Translations under genes and position numbers: made by a program
Assembly: GCA_027624855.1 (NCBI GenBank)
Contig: JAQBTQ010000018.1
Location: 1 to 48,751 of the forward strand
Direction: 5' to 3'
Origin: Bacteroidota bacterium
Lineage (GTDB): Bacteria; Bacteroidota; Bacteroidia; Flavobacteriales_D; Sanyastnellaceae
DNA length: 48,751 nt
Shown here: positions 1-8,527 of the stretch, piece after piece
Numbering within the stretch: position 1 is the first letter of the stretch
How the letters are laid out: the number at the start of each line of letters is the position of its first letter
Notes under the pieces: generated by a model
Told to the model about the DNA's origin: nothing
The model's input: the letters and a program-made list of their open reading frames with translations, nothing else
Databases searched by the model: none

Positions 1-600
1 CGGTGGCTGCATCGTTGTAGTTACAGGCTGCCGCGTCGGTACATCCAGCGACTTCAAATTCGTCGCAGACACCGTCACCGTCGGTGTCGCTGAGGCAGTT
101 TCCATCGCAGTCGTAACCGGCGTCAGCATAGGTGCAAGAACCGTCTTCGTCGGTTGCAGCGGCGTCGTAGTTGCATGCAGCAGCATCGGTACATCCAGCG
201 ACTTCAAATTCGTCACAGACTCCGTCACCATCGGCGTCATTCAAGCAGTTGCCGTCGCAGTCGTATCCCGCGTCAGCATAGGTGCAAGAACCGTCTTCGT
301 CGGTTGCAGCGGCGTCATAGTTACATGCAGTAGCATCAGTACATCCAGCGACTTCAAATTCGTCACAGACTCCGTCGCCATCGGCATCGCTTAAGCAGTT
401 ACCGTCGCAGTCGTATCCGGCGTCAGCATAGGTGCAAGAACCGTCATTATCGGTGGCAGCAGCATCGTAATTGCAAGCCGAAGTGTCATCGCAACCGCCA
501 ACTTCTAATTCATCGCAAACTCCATCGCCATCGGCATCATTCAAACAATCCCCATTGCAATCGAGCAGTTCCTCCGGATAGATGCATGCTGCAAGGATTT
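1..600 (-). repeat. 150-bp in-frame tandem repeats (50 aa each)
   Basis: The block containing acttcaaatt recurs at 51, 201 and 351, and a diverged copy (acttctaatt) occurs at 501, an exact period of 150 bases. Copies beginning near 41, 191 and 341 are nearly identical at the DNA level, while the copy at 491 is more diverged. This gradient suggests expansion toward the left, past the window edge. The period equals 50 codons, so the reading frame is kept. The unit encodes six cysteines and an acidic DGDGVCDE loop. Confidence 0.93.
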
Positions 601-2155
601 CAGGGCCGTAGCAGGCTTCTTGAAAATCGATGAGTTTACGCAATTCATTCGATGGGTCTCCGTGGGTAAAGAATTGCACGTACATGGATCCTGAGAGTGC
701 TCCATTGGTTGTAACCTGCCCGAGTAGGACCTTGTAGTCATCACCAGCGACCCCATTGGTGTTGCCATTAAAAATAAACCAACTGCCACCCAAATCGTCA
801 TCTATAAGTAGGTCGGAACCGCTTTCAAAGTTTGCTCCCCAGGGATTCACAGGCGTTTCTACAACATTGATGTCGCCTTCTCCGTTTGTAGAAACTGGAG
901 ATTGGGTCAAACCAATCGAAACGTATGAATCATACAATGCACTCGGGAAGAATGCGAAAAGGGCGGGATTTTGGTCACCACCCGTGAGTCCGCCAAATGG
1001 ACTTTGATAAAAATCTCCGGTAGATTGAATTCGAGTTGGGAATTCGGAATCCCCGGAAACACTCGAAACAAAATCATCGGTGTTAGCGCAAAGGGCATAA
1101 ATGCGATAAGTTGTGTATCCATCCAAATTGTCATCTCCTACAAATCCTGAATGCTCCGCGATGGCCTCAATTTGCAAGCAATAGGCTGGACCTGAAAATG
1201 GCTGGTAATTGCAGGCAGCTTCATCTGCACAATTCAAATCTTCGACATAAGCACAAAATCCATTGTCATCGGTTGCTTCAGCATCATAGTTCAGTGCAGT
1301 AGCGTCGGTACATCCCGAAATTTCGAATTCATTGCAGACTCCATCTGCATCATCATCATTCAGGCAGTTGCCGTCGCAGTCATAACCTTCATCCGCGTAG
1401 GTGCATTCAGCATCAGAACCGGGATAGGAAGGAGCGTCAGGATCATAGTTACAAGCTGTAGCGTCGCTGCAACCAATCGGACCACATTCAGTACAATTGA
1501 ATTGCTGAGCCAGAACAAAGGGGTCGGACCCGTCTGCTGGTTGAATCAGCGCATGAATCACGCCATGAAGGCATTCTGTGCTCGTAAATTGAGCAATGAG
1601 CACACGCAAATCATCTCCGGAAAGGGCATTGGTTACACTACTTGGAACGGACCATGAGCCACCTTGGTCCGTATTGATGTAGATGCTTTCGCCCGAAGTT
1701 GCCGAAGGATAAAAAAGATTGGACACCCATTGTTGATTGAGGTCTTCATCAACGGAAATGAACCATTCGCCCAAGCCCAAATTCGGCTCATGTTCAATTC
1801 CGATTGTGACGTAGCTGTCAAATGAAAGCGAGGGGTACACTGCCAATCCCTCGAGGGAAATACCGCCTGCAGTTGGTCCTGAGGCATAGAGGCTATTGAA
1901 ATACCCTCCTGGTGCTACAATTTCTGTGGGGAATTCGGTGCTTCCAAAAACGGAAAGGACTTTGTCGCCCGGGTCTGCTGTTTCGATGTAGAATTGGTAG
2001 GTGGTATGGCCGGTTAAATCAACCTCTCCAACCATTCCCGTATGTTCCGCGGTGATTTCAATGGACATTTGATAGTCCTGGGCATGCGACATTTGAAGTG
2101 CGAAAAGCACAGTCGCAACCGCCCAGAAAGACCGGGTTAGGCAATTTTGGCTCAT
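1..2155 (-). CDS. Large secreted Cys-rich repeat protein (C-terminus beyond window edge)
   Basis: The gene is open to the window edge, with 718 residues visible. It starts with a signal peptide (residues 1-25, ending SHAQ). Two copies of a roughly 200-residue module of unknown function follow, at about residues 27-220 and 326-520. Both copies open with an EH(T/S)G.VG...L.G.TTY motif and contain a S.(S/T)EFPT motif and matching Trp- and Gly-rich blocks. Between and after them lie Cys-rich units of the GCTD.TACNYDA type. From about residue 520 these become a strict 50-residue tandem array in which each unit carries DGDGVCDE, an acidic turn resembling thrombospondin type 3 calcium loops. Such units are common in secreted proteins of Flavobacteriales. 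An adhesin or calcium-stabilised stalk is an inference. The C-terminal anchoring or sorting domain lies outside the window. The next gene shares the same repeat family. Confidence 0.85.
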   Translation of the reverse strand, partial: MSQNCLTRSFWAVATVLFALQMSHAQDYQMSIEITAEHTGMVGEVDLTGHTTYQFYIETADPGDKVLSVFGSTEFPTEIVAPGGYFNSLYASGPTAGGISLEGLAVYPSLSFDSYVTIGIEHEPNLGLGEWFISVDEDLNQQWVSNLFYPSATSGESIYINTDQGGSWSVPSSVTNALSGDDLRVLIAQFTSTECLHGVIHALIQPADGSDPFVLAQQFNCTECGPIGCSDATACNYDPDAPSYPGSDAECTYADEGYDCDGNCLNDDDADGVCNEFEISGCTDATALNYDAEATDDNGFCAYVEDLNCADEAACNYQPFSGPAYCLQIEAIAEHSGFVGDDNLDGYTTYRIYALCANTDDFVSSVSGDSEFPTRIQSTGDFYQSPFGGLTGGDQNPALFAFFPSALYDSYVSIGLTQSPVSTNGEGDINVVETPVNPWGANFESGSDLLIDDDLGGSWFIFNGNTNGVAGDDYKVLLGQVTTNGALSGSMYVQFFTHGDPSNELRKLIDFQEACYGPEILAACIYPEELLDCNGDCLNDADGDGVCDELEVGGCDDTSACNYDAAATDNDGSCTYADAGYDCDGNCLSDADGDGVCDEFEVAGCTDATACNYDAAATDEDGSCTYADAGYDCDGNCLNDADGDGVCDEFEVAGCTDAAACNYDAAATDEDGSCTYADAGYDCDGNCLSDTDGDGVCDEFEVAGCTDAAACNYNDAAT

Positions 2156-2346
2156 GTCAGACAATTTGGGACTTCTAATATAAGGATTGATACCTTACAT
2201 TATACTATTCGTCGACATAAATTATTTATCGCAAGAGAAAAATAAGAGGATTATCGAATTTTTAATCGAAAATTTGAATTGCAAAACGGGAGAAATTATT
2301 CCATGAATGATCGAATAATGATGACGAATTGCAATTGTTGGGTAAG

Positions 2347-4083
2347 TTAATTCGGGCAATTGGCCCCGAAATCAGTCAACAAAAGAAGGAGATCCGCTAC
2401 GGTAACAATGCCGTCTTCATTGATGTCGGTGGCGCAGTTTCCATTGCCTTCTGGAAAGAGGCAAGAGCCATCGTCTATTGTCGATAAGGGATTGAAATTC
2501 AGTGCGTTTTCGTAGCTGCATCCTAAAGTCTGGCAACTGGAAAAATCACAACTGCCATCGTCTACATTGGCGTTGTTATCGAAGTTGCAAGCTGATGCAT
2601 AGGTGCAACCGGGAATGTCTTCTTCGTTATTTCCATTGTTTCCAGAAGGGTCGCAAGCGACATCTGCATCATGGAAACCATAATTTGACCAATTGTCCAT
2701 TTCGAGGACGATCCACTCACTGTTCTCAATGGTGGTGCCAGCTGATGCACTCCAGTCGCCGCTATTTCCACCCAGCACTTCTGGTTTCCTAACCAGTGTA
2801 TGATTCGCAGTAGCTGCTGTCGTACCAGCAACATCCCAGCCGGTTCCAGGGTCGCCATTCCAATCACCTATGATGTCTAGAATGGCATATTCAGATGGTG
2901 TTCCTTGAACCAGCCCAAACCCATCATCACCATTTGAAAGGTTTCCATAAGTGAAATCTGCTGTATTGATTAATTCCAAGGCAGCAGAAGTATGAACGAT
3001 GCGATAGACGCCGCCGGGTTCGATGGTGGATGAACTTGGCAAATCGACCCATGTCTCATACATACCGGGCACTGCAGGGTCATTGACAGTATGTGCCAAA
3101 GCATAGCCATCAAGTGTTATAGGGCTTAAGCCAGGATTGTATATCTCAAGGTATTTGTTGTTGGAAGAGCCTTCCGCATACTCAGAAAAGAACAAGGAAC
3201 AGGATGCCAGTGGATTTCCATCACAATCGAGTCCTGATTCTGCGTACACGCATGAGTCGTCATTGGTGGTTGCTTCAGGGTTGAAATTGCAAGCAAGAGG
3301 GTCGGTGCAACCGAGAATCGTTTCACCTTGCCAGAACCAAGCTAATTCAATCCATTCGGGATGGTTTATGAAAGGATTGTAATTGCCTTGAACTTCTTGT
3401 ACGCGTTGATTTCGTGTGGTTTCAAATGCATCAATCGGATCGCCCAAATGCCATTCATAAAACATTTCTGGGTTGCCCAATGCACTCATGGATCCAGCTT
3501 GGGTAGGGTAAACCGTGTAGAAGTAAAAAATCATCCGGGCCAAATCTCCCTTTTCAGATTCTTTTGGTTCCCAGGAATCTCCAGATCGTTCTGACCAATT
3601 CGCAGGATTTGAGGGGATGTTGCCTTGGGTGACGTAATTCCCGTTTGAATCAATCCCATACCACTGTGCATTTTCATCCAAGACTTCTGCATACGGGCTA
3701 TTGCCTCTTGCAGAATTTGCGCTGCTGTGCGAGGGTTGAATATTGAATAAGTCCGACTTCATCGGGGAAAGGCTTCCAAAAAAGCTTTGAGGGACTATGT
3801 GCTCTGTGTTGATGGGATCGAGGTAGGTCGTGAATTCAGCATTCTGCTGGAATCCGGTGTAGATGCATTCTATAATGCCATTCGATTCATCCGTATATCC
3901 AAACATTTGCGTTCTGGCACCGTTGTAACCAAGGTCGCTGAAATACGGATCGTACCATTCGGACTTAATCCAATCCCTGAGACTTTCAGAGTTTAAACTT
4001 CCAGGGTCATTGGGTTGCGACCAAGCAACAATTCCCCAACCCATGGCCACTAAAAAGGCCGCATGTTTTGGTGTAATTCGCAT
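2347..4083 (-). CDS. Secreted endonuclease I family nuclease with lamin-tail domain
   Basis: This is a 578-residue protein with a signal peptide (1-22, cleavage before Q23). Residues about 30-250 match the endonuclease I family of extracellular His-Me-finger nucleases. The catalytic stretch is NTEHIVPQSFF (H95), followed by SDLFNIQP and a Ser/Asn-rich segment. A GCTD..ACNFNPEA Cys-rich unit follows near 258-298. Next is a lamin-tail-like domain (about 297-470, opening SLFFSEYAEGSSN.KYLEIYN), then two more Cys-rich units (about 495-550). The protein ends in a dockerin-like acidic tail (TDINEDGIVTVADLLLLL). Family knowledge predicts non-specific DNA or RNA cleavage outside the cell, useful for nutrient scavenging or competition. 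The tail replaces the usual T9SS sorting domain. It lies 191 bp downstream of the repeat-protein start and may share the surface-display route of that neighbour. Confidence 0.88.
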   Translation of the reverse strand: MRITPKHAAFLVAMGWGIVAWSQPNDPGSLNSESLRDWIKSEWYDPYFSDLGYNGARTQMFGYTDESNGIIECIYTGFQQNAEFTTYLDPINTEHIVPQSFFGSLSPMKSDLFNIQPSHSSANSARGNSPYAEVLDENAQWYGIDSNGNYVTQGNIPSNPANWSERSGDSWEPKESEKGDLARMIFYFYTVYPTQAGSMSALGNPEMFYEWHLGDPIDAFETTRNQRVQEVQGNYNPFINHPEWIELAWFWQGETILGCTDPLACNFNPEATTNDDSCVYAESGLDCDGNPLASCSLFFSEYAEGSSNNKYLEIYNPGLSPITLDGYALAHTVNDPAVPGMYETWVDLPSSSTIEPGGVYRIVHTSAALELINTADFTYGNLSNGDDGFGLVQGTPSEYAILDIIGDWNGDPGTGWDVAGTTAATANHTLVRKPEVLGGNSGDWSASAGTTIENSEWIVLEMDNWSNYGFHDADVACDPSGNNGNNEEDIPGCTYASACNFDNNANVDDGSCDFSSCQTLGCSYENALNFNPLSTIDDGSCLFPEGNGNCATDINEDGIVTVADLLLLLTDFGANCPN

Positions 4084-4101
4084 TATATAAATATATGTAA
4101 C

Positions 4102-5709
4102 TTACTGTTTAACAAAGTGTAATTCTGTAAAATCAAAATCTGGATTTGGCACATCAATATCCAAACTTTGAACCTTGCCTTGAACATCTATTGAAAAATG
4201 AGCCATGCCACTCGGCAGCATCATTTGCTCGTCCCAGTGCAATCGAAATGTATCGTAGTGCCAATGTTCGAGATGGCCATGAAAAAGTGGAGTGGGCAAG
4301 AATTCGAAGGCCAAAGTACCTTCTTCCGATAATTCGATGTTCAGATCGCCGTACATCTTATCCGTGTAGATCCCTGTGTAATCGATCAATGAGTGGGAAG
4401 GTGCGGTGTTGAGGATTCTGCTTGCATTGAGTTCCTCCTTTTCTTTTTCGCGTTGGGCTTGCTCCCCGCTTCGTCTATCTCGCATCATCTCCAACAACGG
4501 GGTTTCTTTAGAGTTTTCAAGCAAAATTCCCAGAGCGTCATAACCAATAGCCCATGGCACAGAACTATTCGTGTTGGTTGCAATGAAAATGCCCAGTTTC
4601 TCTTCCGGCACCAACATTTGGCGAGAAATCATGCCATCGTAGCCTCCTGAATGTCCGACAATTTTTTTTCCATGAAGCGTGCCCAATTCCCAACCCAAGC
4701 CATACCCTCGGAAGTGCATTGAAGGGATATGGTCGGAGTAAAAAGATGACACGGGAATAGGGGTATGAAGGGTCCACATTTTTTCAGTTTGTTGAGGATT
4801 CCATAACTGCTCAAAATTCGTTCTGCCGCTATCCATTTGAACAATCATCCATTTACTCATATCGGAGACGCTAGCAATCAATGCTCCTGCAGGAGCCATG
4901 TTGTCCCAATTCACCCAATCAATCGGTACAAGTGACTGATCTTCTAATTCATTGTGCGGCTGAGCCACATTTTTCAAGCCCGGTAAATCGTTTGTTGAAA
5001 GCACGCAGTCATCCATGCCCATCGGGACGAGCAGAGAATCTTGAATGAAGGATTTCCATGGAATTCCACTGACCTTTTCAATGACTGAACCGGCGGCGAT
5101 GTAAAGAATGTTTTGGTAGCCAAAATCAGTTCGAAAACTGCTCACGGGTTCCAGATATTGAGCGCGCTCAAGTACTTCTTCAGAGCTCCATGTGGTACCA
5201 TACCAGAGCAGGTCTCCAGAAAATGTTGCCAGACCACTGCGATGACAAAGCAAATCTTCTATGGTTAATTCTGAGGTGACATAAGGGTCATAGAGTTTGA
5301 ATTCGGGAAGAAATTTGGTCACAGGATCCTTCCAGCTGATCAACTCTTGATCCACCAGTTTTGCCAACGCAGCTGACGTAAAGGCCTTGGTGTTTGAAGC
5401 AACGGCGTACTTACTTTTTTCATTGGCCGTGGCCGAAAGGCCTGTTTCTAATATCCCAGCACTTTTAATATGAACCAATTTTCCCTGATGGACGACAGCC
5501 ACAGAGAGCGATGGTAAATTAAAATCTTCCACAGCCTGTTCAACTGAGGCATCAATCCGGGACCATTGTTGTTTCGAAATTCGCAAAGGATCTTGCGCGT
5601 TTCCTGCATGATTTGCGTGAACTCCGAGCACAGAAATGAATGGAATTAACCATCTTTGGATTCGGCGAGGTAGAATTGGTTTCAACATTCTTACGAATTT
5701 CGGTAACAT
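4102..5709 (-). CDS. Serine hydrolase, beta-lactamase class C / PBP-like, exported
   Basis: This is a 535-residue protein with an N-terminal export signal (hydrophobic 20-31, ending GNAQ). The beta-lactamase/transpeptidase-like fold is recognised by the S-N-T-K nucleophile motif (S105, K108), the Y-Q-N motif (Y198) and H-S-G-G (353-356), which stands in for the KTG box. A C-terminal region (about 400-535) resembles the DUF3471-type beta-barrel extension of such esterases. The likely role is hydrolysis of a D-amino peptide or ester in the periplasm; true beta-lactamase activity cannot be claimed. The start at 5709 overlaps the start codon of the divergent Smr gene. An alternative ATG at 5688 would give a tidier signal peptide (MLKPILPRR...). 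Confidence 0.87.
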   Translation of the reverse strand: MLPKFVRMLKPILPRRIQRWLIPFISVLGVHANHAGNAQDPLRISKQQWSRIDASVEQAVEDFNLPSLSVAVVHQGKLVHIKSAGILETGLSATANEKSKYAVASNTKAFTSAALAKLVDQELISWKDPVTKFLPEFKLYDPYVTSELTIEDLLCHRSGLATFSGDLLWYGTTWSSEEVLERAQYLEPVSSFRTDFGYQNILYIAAGSVIEKVSGIPWKSFIQDSLLVPMGMDDCVLSTNDLPGLKNVAQPHNELEDQSLVPIDWVNWDNMAPAGALIASVSDMSKWMIVQMDSGRTNFEQLWNPQQTEKMWTLHTPIPVSSFYSDHIPSMHFRGYGLGWELGTLHGKKIVGHSGGYDGMISRQMLVPEEKLGIFIATNTNSSVPWAIGYDALGILLENSKETPLLEMMRDRRSGEQAQREKEKEELNASRILNTAPSHSLIDYTGIYTDKMYGDLNIELSEEGTLAFEFLPTPLFHGHLEHWHYDTFRLHWDEQMMLPSGMAHFSIDVQGKVQSLDIDVPNPDFDFTELHFVKQ

Positions 5710-6316
5710 GTCTGTTAAAGCACTGAAAATTGGGTCAAAAGTTCGATTTGTCGATGAAATTGGGGGAGGAATCGTAACAGAAATCCTTTCTGAAGAATTG
5801 GTTATGGTAGAGGATGATAGTGGTTTTGAGAATGCCCATCCTACTCAAAATTTGATTGTCATCGAAAATACAGAGGCGGAAATGCAAGCATACGAGCGAG
5901 CGGTGCCCACGGTATTGGAAATCCTTCAGCAAGAGGCAGATCCACAGAAAACCAAGCGATTGGAAAAGGATTTCAATCAGAAATACGCAGAGGTGGCATC
6001 CAAAGGGCATCAAGATTCAATGGAAATTGATCTGCATATGCATGCCATTGTCGACTCTCAATCTGGGTTGAGTCCATCGGTAATGTTAGAACTGCAACTC
6101 GCCCACTTTGAACGCATGTTGCAAATTGGCATTCGACAGCGCACAAAGAAAATGGTCTTTATCCACGGGATTGGGCAGGGTGTTTTGCGCCATCAAATTT
6201 GGAGCCGGGTCGAGCAGTATTATCCGGACTGTTCTTGTCGATCAGCTGATCCTCGCAAATATGGGAGTGGGGCTACTGAAATTTGGGTGGGTGAATCAGC
6301 TTTTCGGACAAATTGA
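5708..6316 (+). CDS. Short Smr-domain protein with N-terminal SH3-like domain
   Basis: This is a 202-residue cytosolic protein. Residues about 1-52 form a small SH3/KOW-like barrel (IGSKVRFVDEIGGGIV). Residues about 55-100 are helical and charged. Residues about 105-197 are an Smr domain, with DLHMHAI (108-114) and the diagnostic HGIGQGVLR (153-161). Smr domains are nicking endonucleases or RNA-cleaving domains, as in MutS2. Bacteroidota usually carry a longer DUF2027-Smr protein of well over 300 residues, so this copy appears to lack the middle DUF2027 barrel. An in-frame ATG exists at 5636, but the start at 5708 begins the conserved barrel. It is divergent from the serine hydrolase and converges with the next gene, with one base between the stop codons. 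Confidence 0.87.
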   Translation: MSVKALKIGSKVRFVDEIGGGIVTEILSEELVMVEDDSGFENAHPTQNLIVIENTEAEMQAYERAVPTVLEILQQEADPQKTKRLEKDFNQKYAEVASKGHQDSMEIDLHMHAIVDSQSGLSPSVMLELQLAHFERMLQIGIRQRTKKMVFIHGIGQGVLRHQIWSRVEQYYPDCSCRSADPRKYGSGATEIWVGESAFRTN

Positions 6317-6317
6317 A

Positions 6318-7175
6318 TCAATTGCCCTCAGCAGGAGCTTGGGCCTTTTTTGCTGCCCACTCCTTGGCCACAGTTTTCAAATCTCGTTCTGGATCCGAAA
6401 TCACCAATTCGCGGGTATCGATGACCATGGGTTCATCAAACTCAATCCAGTCTTCACAAACTAATCGATACAAGACCACCCCGTTCTTATCAGAGATTTC
6501 CAAAGACCGGATGGGATATTTTTCTATTTCATTCGGCAATGCAAGCGACTCGATGGGTTGTAAGCGAATCCATTCAATGCACGCTTGAGCAAAGCCTTTG
6601 TCTTTTTCTGTGAAGCATTCGATAGTCACTCGTCGGTTGGGTTCATTTGAAGTGAACTTCAGTCCCATTTCAGCTTGATTCGATTGCGTCCAACTCTGAT
6701 CGTTTTTTGGAAGGATTTCGCTAGAGTTCCCCATGAATCCGGCTTTTTCGGCGATTCTGGCAGGAATAAAGGTCCCTTGGAGGGTGCGCAAATTCAGCGT
6801 TGCCGCCCGATTAGCAATAGGGTCGATGTAGAAAATTTCAATGGGCTCTTCCTGTCCCGAGTACCAAGCTCTCGGATTGTCCGACTTTTTTGGGCTGTAC
6901 CAGAATGATTGTTGTTGAACGACTCCTGCTCGGTCGATTTTGAACTTCGCAAGGTGAGTCCATTCGACCAAATGAGTGCCCAATGTTGTTTTCGAAAGCG
7001 CTGCGATTTCTCCTGCTAATTTGGATTGGGTGGCCATGCGCGCAAGTGTAACAGAATCAATAGTCAAGGTATCGTTTGTAGTTTCTTGAACTGCCGTATT
7101 CGTTTCTTGTGCTTCGCTCGCAATAGCGAAAAGAAATGTGCATGTCAGCAGGGAGATGATGCAGTGCTTTTTCAT
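6318..7175 (-). CDS. Secreted protein of unknown function
   Basis: This protein has 285 residues when started at the ATG that gives a clean signal peptide (MKKHCIISLL, cleavage after SEAQ). An upstream in-frame ATG at 7196 adds seven residues that do not look like a signal. The mature part is an all-beta-looking domain with blocks such as SFWYSPKKSDNPRAWYSG and a Lys/Ala-rich C-terminal helix. I see no catalytic motif and do not recognise the family. It lies 79 bp downstream of another exported protein of similar size in the same orientation, so the two may be co-transcribed. Confidence 0.75.
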   Translation of the reverse strand: MKKHCIISLLTCTFLFAIASEAQETNTAVQETTNDTLTIDSVTLARMATQSKLAGEIAALSKTTLGTHLVEWTHLAKFKIDRAGVVQQQSFWYSPKKSDNPRAWYSGQEEPIEIFYIDPIANRAATLNLRTLQGTFIPARIAEKAGFMGNSSEILPKNDQSWTQSNQAEMGLKFTSNEPNRRVTIECFTEKDKGFAQACIEWIRLQPIESLALPNEIEKYPIRSLEISDKNGVVLYRLVCEDWIEFDEPMVIDTRELVISDPERDLKTVAKEWAAKKAQAPAEGN

Positions 7176-7216
7176 GATAAGTAAAGATACATCCAAAGCC
7201 TTACAGAATCAGGATT

Positions 7217-8095
7217 TTACTGCACGGGTGTTGGCTTGATCCAGGGTTTGGTTTGATCTAAATCACGCACTTCAATGTTTTCCAATAGAACCCATTTGTT
7301 TTTGTCCCATGTCAGGGCATCGTAGGTCATATCGGGCCCGTAGAAAGATGTCTGTCCCTGCAAAAATTGTTGAGGAGGACTCAAATGATCCATGACAATC
7401 ATTTCCATATCCGGGCGCCATTTCAAAAGAACGGACACCTCTTCTGCATACTCCAAAATAATTCGTTTCGTGGTCCCCATGCCCGATAGAATCACTGGTG
7501 CTCCAAATTTGACTTCGTCATTTTGTATCGTCAAAGGCTCGATCACCTTTCGGTTTCGAATATCGTCGGCACCGTCCCAACCGAGTAATGTGTAGATAGG
7601 TTTTTTCCCTTTGTAAGTTAGTACGGCATTGTAATACACTGCCCCAGGCCAATTTTCTGCAGAGTAACGTTCGGAATTACTGATGGCTTTAGAGGCCTCA
7701 TCCGAAGGCTCAGCATGCAATCGTATAACACGCTGTACATGCTGTGATTCATTCCAAACCACGATGCCATCGTATGCCTGCATCTTGTTGGTCAATTCAA
7801 CATTCCATGTGATTATCGCAAAAAATTCCTCTCCTTCACCGGCGGTGGCAATACCCAAATGGCCTTCCAGTGGTTTGAGGGATTCTCGGGTGCAACCATT
7901 CTCTGTGAACGCTTCTTCGAGGAGCGATGCAAATTGATTGCTGAGCCCAAGTCGTGCCGTGTCCAGCTGAGCCGTTCGAATGGACTTATGGATGGACAGG
8001 TAATGCGCTAGGTTTTGGCCTTGAGCAATGGAGGTAATCCCAAATGCCAAGAAAAGAAACAAGCCCTTTTGCATGGAACACACGTTCATGTTCAT
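7217..8095 (-). CDS. Secreted protein of unknown function, Bacteroidota-type
   Basis: This is a 292-residue protein with an N-terminal signal peptide. The second methionine (8074, MQKGLFLFLAFG) gives a more typical signal than the first. The mature protein has conserved-looking blocks (LLGWDGADDIRNRKVIEPL, RIILEYAEEVSVLLKWR, FYGPDMTYDALTW), a pattern I associate with an uncharacterised family of exported Bacteroidota proteins. No catalytic residues are obvious. It is 28 bp downstream of the ferredoxin gene, on the same strand, and may be read from the ferredoxin promoter. Confidence 0.75.
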   Translation of the reverse strand: MNMNVCSMQKGLFLFLAFGITSIAQGQNLAHYLSIHKSIRTAQLDTARLGLSNQFASLLEEAFTENGCTRESLKPLEGHLGIATAGEGEEFFAIITWNVELTNKMQAYDGIVVWNESQHVQRVIRLHAEPSDEASKAISNSERYSAENWPGAVYYNAVLTYKGKKPIYTLLGWDGADDIRNRKVIEPLTIQNDEVKFGAPVILSGMGTTKRIILEYAEEVSVLLKWRPDMEMIVMDHLSPPQQFLQGQTSFYGPDMTYDALTWDKNKWVLLENIEVRDLDQTKPWIKPTPVQ

Positions 8096-8123
8096 TGAAA
8101 CGTGAAAATTAATCGAACCAGTA

Positions 8124-8471
8124 TTATAGGTGCAAAAAAGCTTTTTTGGCGAGCAGCAATTCCTCCGATTCTCTGTGATCAGGGTCGTCTACGCAGCAGT
8201 CTACCGGGCAAACTGCAGCACATTGTGGTTCATCATGAAAACCAACGCATTCGGTGCACTTTTCGTGAGCAATGAAATAAACATCCATATTACGGGGGTC
8301 GTTTTCACTTTCTGCTTCAACAGTTCCAGCGGTCGGATGATTTCCGGATCCATTGAATCCGGTGCCATCTGAAAACTTCCAGCCAGCTCCACCTTCATAG
8401 ATTGCGTTGTTGGGGCATTCAGGTTCACATGCACCACAATTGATGCATTCGTCGGTTATCATAATAGCCAT
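8124..8471 (-). CDS. YfhL-like 2[4Fe-4S] ferredoxin
   Basis: This is a 115-residue ferredoxin. The first cluster motif is C9-x2-C12-x2-C15-x3-C19-P. The second is C72-x2-C75-x8-C84-x3-C88-P, with the extended [11 protein letters not shown] loop typical of Alvin-type and E. coli YfhL ferredoxins. It differs from YfhL by an insertion of roughly 35 residues between the two motifs (about 26-66, Gly-rich then acidic). Upstream in-frame methionines would put unrelated sequence in front, so the start at 8471 is preferred. It is divergent from an acyl-CoA reductase gene with 56 bp between the start codons. I recall this pair being linked in other Bacteroidota, and an electron-transfer role alongside that enzyme or in cofactor metabolism is inferred. 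Confidence 0.92.
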   Translation of the reverse strand: MAIMITDECINCGACEPECPNNAIYEGGAGWKFSDGTGFNGSGNHPTAGTVEAESENDPRNMDVYFIAHEKCTECVGFHDEPQCAAVCPVDCCVDDPDHRESEELLLAKKAFLHL

Positions 8472-8488
8472 TTGCTCGTAGTTGTCTC

Positions 8489-8518
8489 TTGATGCGACGT
8501 TAAATTTGTGCGAAGATA
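8489..8518 (+). promoter_or_regulatory. Bacteroidota-type promoter for the acyl-CoA reductase gene
   Basis: A TTG (8489-8491) and a perfect TAnnTTTG element, TAAATTTG (8511-8518), are separated by 19 bases. This matches the -33/-7 promoter architecture of Bacteroidota. The ATG at 8528 lies ten bases past the element, so the mRNA would have only a few untranslated bases. Confidence 0.6.
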
Positions 8519-8527
8519 CATTGCAAA

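Noticed and set aside
1-600. Regular 150-bp repeats that might suggest a CRISPR array or satellite
   Set aside because: The repeats are contiguous, in frame, exactly 50 codons long and encode a known Cys-rich protein unit; there are no variable spacers.
2303-2350. 15-codon frame with a GGGAG-like site upstream in the gap before the endonuclease gene
   Set aside because: Too short, overlaps the endonuclease stop on the other strand, and shows no protein-like character; probably chance.
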